Both the position numbers and the translations under genes were made by a program. From Spirillospora albida (GTDB lineage Bacteria > Actinomycetota > Actinomycetes > Streptosporangiales > Streptosporangiaceae), in contig NZ_JOFJ01000002.1 of the NCBI RefSeq assembly GCF_000718255.1, positions 310,001-374,000 of the forward strand: a stretch of DNA of 64,000 bases, in the 5' to 3' direction. Below, one piece after another: positions 59,042 through 64,000 of this stretch (positions within the stretch are counted from its first letter, which is position 1; every line of letters begins with the position of its first letter). Under the pieces are notes generated by a model, which had not been told where the DNA came from, made no database searches, and saw only the letters and a program-made list of their open reading frames with translations.

Positions 59042-59160
59042 CCGTCACCTCCCCTGCTACATGATCTGTCTCAGTGTGTCAGGGTGAGACGGCGTCGCGC
59101 ATGGTGTCGTGCTCACTCCCCGGAGAACCGTGCCCCGCGCACGGTGGTTCATACGCGAAA

Positions 59161-59192
59161 GCCCGCCACCGGCCACGAGACCGGGGGCGGGC
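59161..59192 (-). terminator. Terminator downstream of korB
   Basis: GCCCGCC and GGCGGGC form a 7-bp stem with further internal CCGG pairing. On the minus strand the hairpin is followed by TTTCG, and it begins 24 nt after the korB stop. Confidence 0.55.
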
Positions 59193-59215
59193 CTACGACC
59201 GCGCGGCGCGTCCCG

Positions 59216-60298
59216 TCAGTCGATCCTCCAGGTGTCCCCGCTGCCGAGCAGCGCGGCCAGGTCGCCGCGGCCCTGCGTCCCGACGGCCTCGTCCACCTGC
59301 TCCCGCATCAGCTCGTCGTAGGACGGGCGGTCGACGTCGCGGAAGATGCCGATCGGGGTGTGCTCGAACGCCGGGGAGTCCAGCCGCGACAGCGCGAACG
59401 CCTGCGACGGGTCCGGGTTCGCCGCGTCGTGCACCGCGATCTCCGACGGGTCGACGTCCGTGACCCGCACGACCTCGAACGAGCCGGCCCGGGTGCGGCG
59501 CAGCGCCTTCTCGCGCTCGGCGCCGAAGACGATCGGCTCGCCGTGCTCCAGCCGGATCGTGATGTCGTCGCGGACGTCGGCGTCCTTCAGCGGGTCGAAC
59601 GCGCCGTCGTTGAAGATGTTGCAGTTCTGGTAGATCTCCACGAGGGCGGTCCCGCGGTGCTGGGCCGCCGCCCGCAGCACCGACTGGAGGTGCTTGCGGT
59701 CGGAGTCGATCGTCCGGGCGACGAACGTGCCCTCCGCGCCGATCGCGAGCGACATCGGGTTGAACGGGGCGTCCAGCGAACCCATCGGGGTCGACTTGGT
59801 GATCTTCCCGATCTCGGAGGTGGGCGAGTACTGGCCCTTCGTCAGCCCGTAGATCCGGTTGTTGAAAAGGAGGATCTTGAGGTTGACGTTGCGGCGCAGC
59901 GCGTGGATCAGGTGGTTGCCGCCGATCGACAGCGCGTCCCCGTCACCGGTCACCACCCACACCGACAGGTCGGGGCGGGACGTGGCGAGGCCCGTGGCGA
60001 TCGCCGGCGCGCGGCCGTGGATCGAGTGGAACCCGTACGTGTTCATGTAGTACGGGAACCGGGACGAGCAGCCGATGCCGGAGACGAACGTGATGTTCTC
60101 CCGGCGCAGCCCCAGCTCCGGAAGGAACGACTGGACGGCGGCCAGGATCGCGTAGTCACCGCAGCCGGGGCACCAGCGCACCTCCTGGTCCGTCTTGAAG
60201 TCCTTCAGCGTCTGCTTCGCGTCGGTCTTCGGGACGAGGGAGAGCGGGCCGTGCCCGTTCAGGCCGTGGCCGTCGCCGTTGGTGCCGTTCTCACTCAC
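59216..60298 (-). CDS. korB: 2-oxoacid:ferredoxin oxidoreductase, beta subunit
   Basis: The 360-aa thiamine diphosphate-binding subunit has the iron-sulfur cysteines in VRWCPGCGDY and GIGCSSR and the diphosphate/Mg motif GDGDALSIGGNHLIHALRRNVNLKILLFNN. With KorA it oxidatively decarboxylates 2-oxoglutarate (or a related 2-oxoacid) with CoA and reduces ferredoxin. This is the oxygen-tolerant KorAB type of actinobacteria, which can replace 2-oxoglutarate dehydrogenase. The GTG start overlaps the korA stop by 8 nt. Confidence 0.93.
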   Translation of the reverse strand: MSENGTNGDGHGLNGHGPLSLVPKTDAKQTLKDFKTDQEVRWCPGCGDYAILAAVQSFLPELGLRRENITFVSGIGCSSRFPYYMNTYGFHSIHGRAPAIATGLATSRPDLSVWVVTGDGDALSIGGNHLIHALRRNVNLKILLFNNRIYGLTKGQYSPTSEIGKITKSTPMGSLDAPFNPMSLAIGAEGTFVARTIDSDRKHLQSVLRAAAQHRGTALVEIYQNCNIFNDGAFDPLKDADVRDDITIRLEHGEPIVFGAEREKALRRTRAGSFEVVRVTDVDPSEIAVHDAANPDPSQAFALSRLDSPAFEHTPIGIFRDVDRPSYDELMREQVDEAVGTQGRGDLAALLGSGDTWRID

Positions 60299-62132
60299 TG
60301 TCCATCACATCCTGGATGACGCCCTGCAGTTCCTCCGCCTTGAAGGGCAGACCGCGGACCTGGTTGTAGCCGATGACGTCGATGAGGAACCGGCCGCGCA
60401 GCAGCAGCGCGAGCTGACCGAGGTTGATCTCCGGGACGATGACCTTGTCGTAGGAGCGCAGCACCTCGGCGAGGTTCGCCGGGAAGGGGTTGAGGTGCCG
60501 CAGGTGCGCCTGCGCGACCTGCCGCCCCTCCTTCCGGACGCGCCGCACCGCCGCGGAGATGGCGCCGAACGTCCCGCCCCAGCCGAGGACGAGGACGCGG
60601 GCCTCGCCGGACGGGTCGTCCACCGCGAGGGGCTCGACGTCGTTCGCGATGCCGTCGACCTTGGCCTGGCGGAGTCGCACCATCGTGTCGTGGTTCGCCG
60701 GGTCGTAGGAGATGTTGCCGGAGCCGTCGGCCTTCTCCAGGCCGCCGATCCGGTGCTCCAGGCCCGCCGTGCCGGGGATCGCCCACGGCCGGGCGAGGGT
60801 CTCCGGGTCGCGCTTGAACGGCTGGAAGCCGGGGTCGTCCGCGGTCGCGAACGCCGGCTCGATGACCGGGAGGTCGTCGACGTCCGGCAGCTTCCACGGC
60901 TCGGAGCCGTTCGCGAGGTAGCCGTCCGACAGCAGGATGACGGGCGTGCGGTACTTGACCGCGATCCGGGCCGCCTCCAGCGCCGCGTCGAAGCAGTCCG
61001 ACGGGGACCGCGGCGCGATCACCGGGACGGGGGCCTCGCCGTTGCGGCCGTACATGGCCTGCAGCAGGTCGGCCTGCTCGGTCTTCGTCGGCAGGCCCGT
61101 GGACGGACCCGCCCGCTGCACGTCGATGACCACCAGCGGCAGCTCGGTCGCGACCGCCAGGCCGATCGTCTCGCTCTTGAGCGCGATGCCGGGCCCGGAC
61201 GTCGTGGTGACGCCGAGCGCACCGCCGAACGAGGCGCCGAGCGCCGCGCCCACGGCGGCGATCTCGTCCTCGGCCTGGAAGGTCCGGATCCCGAACTTCT
61301 TGTGCCTCGACAGCTCGTGCAGGATGTCGGAGGCCGGGGTGATCGGGTAGGAGCCGAGGTAGATCGGCAGCCCGCTGCGCTCACCGGCCGCGACGAGCCC
61401 GTAGGCGAGCGCGACGTTCCCGGTGATGTTGCGGTACAGGCCGGGCTCGTGCTCGGCCGGCTTGATCTCGTACTGGACGGAGAACGCCTCGGTCGTCTCG
61501 CCGTACGCCCAGCCCGCCTGGAAGGCCGCGATGTTCGCCTTCATGATCTCGGGCTTGCGGGCGAACTTCTTCTCCAGGAAGCCGAGGGTGCCCTCCGTCG
61601 GCCGGTGGTACAGCCAGGACAGCAGCCCGAGCGCGAACATGTTCTTCGCGCGCTCGGCGTCCTTCTTGGAGATGTCGAAGTCGGCGAGCGCCGTCACCGT
61701 CATCGAGGTGAGCGGCAGCGCGTGCACCCGGTACTCGGCGAGGGAGTCGTCCTCGACGGGGTTCGCGGCGTAGCCGACCTTCGCGAGGTTGCGCTTGCTG
61801 AACTCGTCGGTGTTGACGATGAGGTCCGCGCCGCGGGGGAGGTCCCCGAGGTTGGCCTTGAGGGCGGCCGGGTTCATGGCCACCAGGACGTTCGGCGCGT
61901 CGCCCGGCGTGAGGATGTCGTGGTCGGCGAAGTGGAGCTGGAAGCTGGACACTCCGGGGAGCGTTCCGGCGGGGGCGCGGATCTCGGCGGGGAAGTTGGG
62001 CAGCGTCGACAAGTCGTTGCCGAACGCCGCCGTCTCCTGGGTGAAGCGGTCGCCGGTCAGCTGCATCCCGTCGCCGGAGTCCCCGGCGAATCGGATGATG
62101 ACGCGGTCGAGCTGCTGGACCTGTTTGGTCAC
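60291..62132 (-). CDS. korA: 2-oxoacid:ferredoxin oxidoreductase, alpha subunit (gamma-alpha fusion)
   Basis: The 613-aa protein joins the gamma domain (~8-190; RVIIRFAGDSGDGMQLTGDRFTQE) to the alpha pyrimidine-binding domain (~215-613; YPITPASDILHEL, FQAEDEIAAVGAALGASFGGALGVTTTSGPG). A CoA-binding region (VLVLGWGGTFGAI) follows. This arrangement is typical of KorA. The GTG start is preceded by AGGAGG 11 nt upstream. It forms a two-gene operon with korB; an iron-box-like sequence lies ~65 nt upstream. Confidence 0.94.
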   Translation of the reverse strand: MTKQVQQLDRVIIRFAGDSGDGMQLTGDRFTQETAAFGNDLSTLPNFPAEIRAPAGTLPGVSSFQLHFADHDILTPGDAPNVLVAMNPAALKANLGDLPRGADLIVNTDEFSKRNLAKVGYAANPVEDDSLAEYRVHALPLTSMTVTALADFDISKKDAERAKNMFALGLLSWLYHRPTEGTLGFLEKKFARKPEIMKANIAAFQAGWAYGETTEAFSVQYEIKPAEHEPGLYRNITGNVALAYGLVAAGERSGLPIYLGSYPITPASDILHELSRHKKFGIRTFQAEDEIAAVGAALGASFGGALGVTTTSGPGIALKSETIGLAVATELPLVVIDVQRAGPSTGLPTKTEQADLLQAMYGRNGEAPVPVIAPRSPSDCFDAALEAARIAVKYRTPVILLSDGYLANGSEPWKLPDVDDLPVIEPAFATADDPGFQPFKRDPETLARPWAIPGTAGLEHRIGGLEKADGSGNISYDPANHDTMVRLRQAKVDGIANDVEPLAVDDPSGEARVLVLGWGGTFGAISAAVRRVRKEGRQVAQAHLRHLNPFPANLAEVLRSYDKVIVPEINLGQLALLLRGRFLIDVIGYNQVRGLPFKAEELQGVIQDVMDSE

Positions 62133-62697
62133 AGAGGAAGACCTCCTCGACGGGCAGCGCCCGTCCCGGGGGAGGCACCCGGGATCGTGACGCTACTTAG
62201 GCTTACCTTCATGGTATGTCCGGGATGAAATGCTGTTCTCGGGGGACGGGAGACTCGCGGGGACACGCGGCCCGGACGATTCCGCCCGATGCGGCCCGGT
62301 CCGTTCCGGCTCGCGGCCACAGGAGGCATGGACCGCGGGCACCGCTCCGCCCGTCATGGTGACGTCCCGCTCTCGGGGAGGTCGTGGCCCCGTCACCCAA
62401 GAGGTATCACCTCCGGCAACGGTTCACGCGATTCCGCCGAATTCGGGCAGGTCCTATCCGGAGGTACGACCTGGACGGGCTCCCGAGTTCACCCGCCCGG
62501 CGGACAAAGGGAACTGGCCTGGCGGCGCAGATCGACGTGGAGACGCCGGACCAGCCGCGCGCGATTCGTCGAGGAGCGGAGGCTGCTCCTCTGGGGCACG
62601 GAGTTCACGCCCCGCAGTGTAGACATCCCGAATTCCGTTCTACTTCACCGCCCCCCGTGCCCGGGACGTCGGGGCTCCGCCGCGTCCGCAGGCCGCG
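62133..62697. other. Gene-free region between korA and the membrane-anchored protein gene
   Basis: This 565-bp stretch holds only short frames in poor codon context. It contains the korA leader and likely promoter: on the minus strand CGGACA (62222-62217) and TAAGTA (62199-62194) are 17 nt apart. No terminator for the gene ending at 62698 is clear. Confidence 0.5.
62195..62208 (-). promoter_or_regulatory. Iron-box-like half-conserved sequence upstream of korAB
   Basis: The minus strand reads AGGTAAGCCTAAGT, which agrees with the core of the DtxR/IdeR/DmdR consensus (AGGTTAGCCTAACC) at 11 of 14 positions. It overlaps the candidate korA promoter. KorAB is an iron-sulfur enzyme, so iron control would make sense, but the right half is weak. 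Confidence 0.3.
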
Positions 62698-64000
62698 TCA
62701 CGGCCGGGCGGGGCTCGTCGAGGCGGCGGGGCCCGTGCGGGCCGCGGTGCCGCCCGCCGCGGTGCCGCGCTCCCGGTCGACGATCGCGAGCAGATCGGGC
62801 ACCCGGGCCGGCGCGACGGACTCGCCCACGATCCGGGCCGTCGCCGCGTACGGGTACGAGCCGGGCCGGTCGAGCGCCGCCCGCATCCACGTCCGCCACG
62901 CCTTCCCCGCGACCGTGCAGCGGAGCGTCAGGCTTCGGCCGGACGGGATCGGCTCCGATCCCGTGCACGTCCCGAGCGGCCGCCCCTTCGACGTGATCGA
63001 GGCCCTCAGCGCCGCGCGCGCTCCGTCCGGCACGGGGCCCTCCGGCGAGGTCAGCGTCGCCGGCACGCGGACCGTGCATCCGCTGACGTTCTGGTTGCAG
63101 TTGCTGAACCGAGGCGTTCCGGGCGCGAACCGCAGCCCCGGGTCGGCGGCGCCGCCGAGCGCGGCGACCCGCGCGCGCAGCTCGGCGAACATCGACGGCG
63201 GGTCCAGCACGGGCGCGACGGTGAGGGCCGCGCCGGTGCGGCCGGCCGCCCGGACGCCCAGCAGCGCGTGCGGCGCCGCGGCCGCCACCAGGTAGTCGGC
63301 CCGCGCCGTCCGGATCCGGTAGGCGCGGGCGCCCCGCACGGTCTCCGTCCCCGGCTTCGGGGGCGCCTTCACCATCAGCCGGGCGATCGCGCCGGGGCCG
63401 AGGACGTCCGGGACGTCGAAACCCGGCACCGTCGCGGGCGCCTTCGTCCAGCGTCCCGCGTAGTTCTCCGGACGGCTGCGCTCCCCGGCGTAGTCGCGCC
63501 AGAACGCGAGACCGGCCCTGACATAGGTGACGCCGTCCACCGCGACGATGTCCGCGGTGAGGGCCCCGGCCGTGAGCGTGCCGGTCGCCGACCCCGCCTT
63601 GGTGACCCGCAGCCGGGCCTGGAGGGGCTTGCCGCTCACGGTCAAGGTCCCCTCGTACCGGAGCCCCGGCGGCGCCGTGACCTGCCGCTCCGCCTCCCGC
63701 AGCAGGTTCGACGGGGCGGACTCCGCCTTCACGGCGCCCTTGCCGCCGGGCGCGTCCTCCCCGGACAGCAGCGCGGCCGCCGCCCCGCCCACCACGACCA
63801 CGGCGCCCAGCGCGCCCACGGCGAGCACCCGCCGACGCCTCCGTCCGGACCGCGCCACCGCCTTCGGCGGCACGGCCCCTCCGGGGGTGTCACCGGTCAC
63901 ATGAGCGGTGTTCCGCGGCGCGCGGGGCGGGATGCCTCCGGGCGCGGGCGGCATGGGGGGCGCGGGGCCGTCCGCGGCCGGGGGCGGGCCGTCCTGTTCG
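62698..64000 (-). CDS. Membrane-anchored protein with LppX/LolA-like extracytoplasmic domain, start probably outside window
   Basis: The reading frame stays open to the window edge. An ATG at 63954 exists, but the codons before it encode a Pro/Gly/Ala-rich run like the sequence after it, so the true start may lie beyond 64000. Visible parts are a Pro-rich basic cytoplasmic segment, one helix (VLAVGALGAVVVVGGAAAALL) and an extracytoplasmic LppX/LprG-like domain (LLREAERQVTAPPGLRYEGTLTVSGKPLQARLRV...). A C-terminal module has two close cysteines (FSNCNQNVSGCTVRVP) and two more (GTCTGSEP, LRCTVAG). The layout recalls the C-terminal half of membrane kinases such as the one at 4.7-6.4 kb. Function unknown. 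Confidence 0.7.
   Translation of the reverse strand, partial: EQDGPPPAADGPAPPMPPAPGGIPPRAPRNTAHVTGDTPGGAVPPKAVARSGRRRRRVLAVGALGAVVVVGGAAAALLSGEDAPGGKGAVKAESAPSNLLREAERQVTAPPGLRYEGTLTVSGKPLQARLRVTKAGSATGTLTAGALTADIVAVDGVTYVRAGLAFWRDYAGERSRPENYAGRWTKAPATVPGFDVPDVLGPGAIARLMVKAPPKPGTETVRGARAYRIRTARADYLVAAAAPHALLGVRAAGRTGAALTVAPVLDPPSMFAELRARVAALGGAADPGLRFAPGTPRFSNCNQNVSGCTVRVPATLTSPEGPVPDGARAALRASITSKGRPLGTCTGSEPIPSGRSLTLRCTVAGKAWRTWMRAALDRPGSYPYAATARIVGESVAPARVPDLLAIVDRERGTAAGGTAARTGPAASTSPARP

Noticed and set aside
62230..63295. Plus-strand frames in the korA upstream region and opposite the last gene
   Set aside because: They have poor start context, no ribosome binding site and biased shadow composition; the longer one runs antisense to the membrane-anchored protein gene.

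Overview
The window is high-GC DNA with tightly packed, often 4-nt-overlapping genes and frequent GTG/TTG starts. It encodes BldC, a conservon-type signalling operon, menaquinone-dependent respiration and a rex/hemACD-like haem block. These point to a filamentous actinomycete, probably in the Streptosporangiales/Thermomonosporaceae range (for example Actinomadura-like). That placement is inferred from gene content and order, not from a search.

1-8.7 kb holds tetrapyrrole synthesis: the end of hemA, hemC, a methyltransferase-HemD fusion, hemB and, further on, hemL. Together they carry glutamyl-tRNA to uroporphyrinogen III. Between hemB and hemL lie a PrimPol-like protein and a divergent membrane protein with a kinase fold but degenerate catalytic motifs. 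7.8-9.7 kb has a dihydrodipicolinate-synthase-family aldolase divergent from a LysR regulator across a perfect 18-bp palindrome. 10.0-14.6 kb is a System II cytochrome c maturation operon (histidine phosphatase, ResA-like lipoprotein, CcdA, ResB, CcsB) ending in a strong hairpin. 14.8-18.0 kb is mixed: a DUF2269-like membrane protein, a lethal-factor-like metallopeptidase with a small partner, bldC and a threonine/serine dehydratase.

18-37.4 kb is the respiratory block: a DUF4229-like protein, MenG, a geranylgeranyl-reductase-family (MenJ-like) flavoprotein behind a perfect Rex operator, the complete nuoA-N operon for complex I, and a polyprenyl diphosphate synthase likely to make the menaquinone side chain. 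These genes make and use menaquinone, and the Rex site suggests NADH/NAD+ control.

37.4-45.6 kb on the minus strand holds a conservon (cvnA-B-C-D). Just upstream on the same strand is a compact terpenoid operon: a P450, a class I terpene synthase and a class II cyclase with a DxDTT motif. 46-52 kb is accessory: a secreted protein, RarD, MsrA, a VapBC-like toxin-antitoxin pair whose operator recurs 1.3 kb away, a second histidine phosphatase and several unassigned proteins. 52.1-58.1 kb has an ABC exporter whose ATPase is fused to an extracytoplasmic alpha/beta-hydrolase, a possible 31-aa gene, and a TetR/MFS efflux pair. 58-64 kb holds a membrane protein with a SecD P1-like domain, the KorAB 2-oxoacid:ferredoxin oxidoreductase and a partial membrane-anchored protein.

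I saw no rRNA, tRNA, CRISPR array, insertion sequence or integrase, but I could not run tRNA or covariance-model searches.
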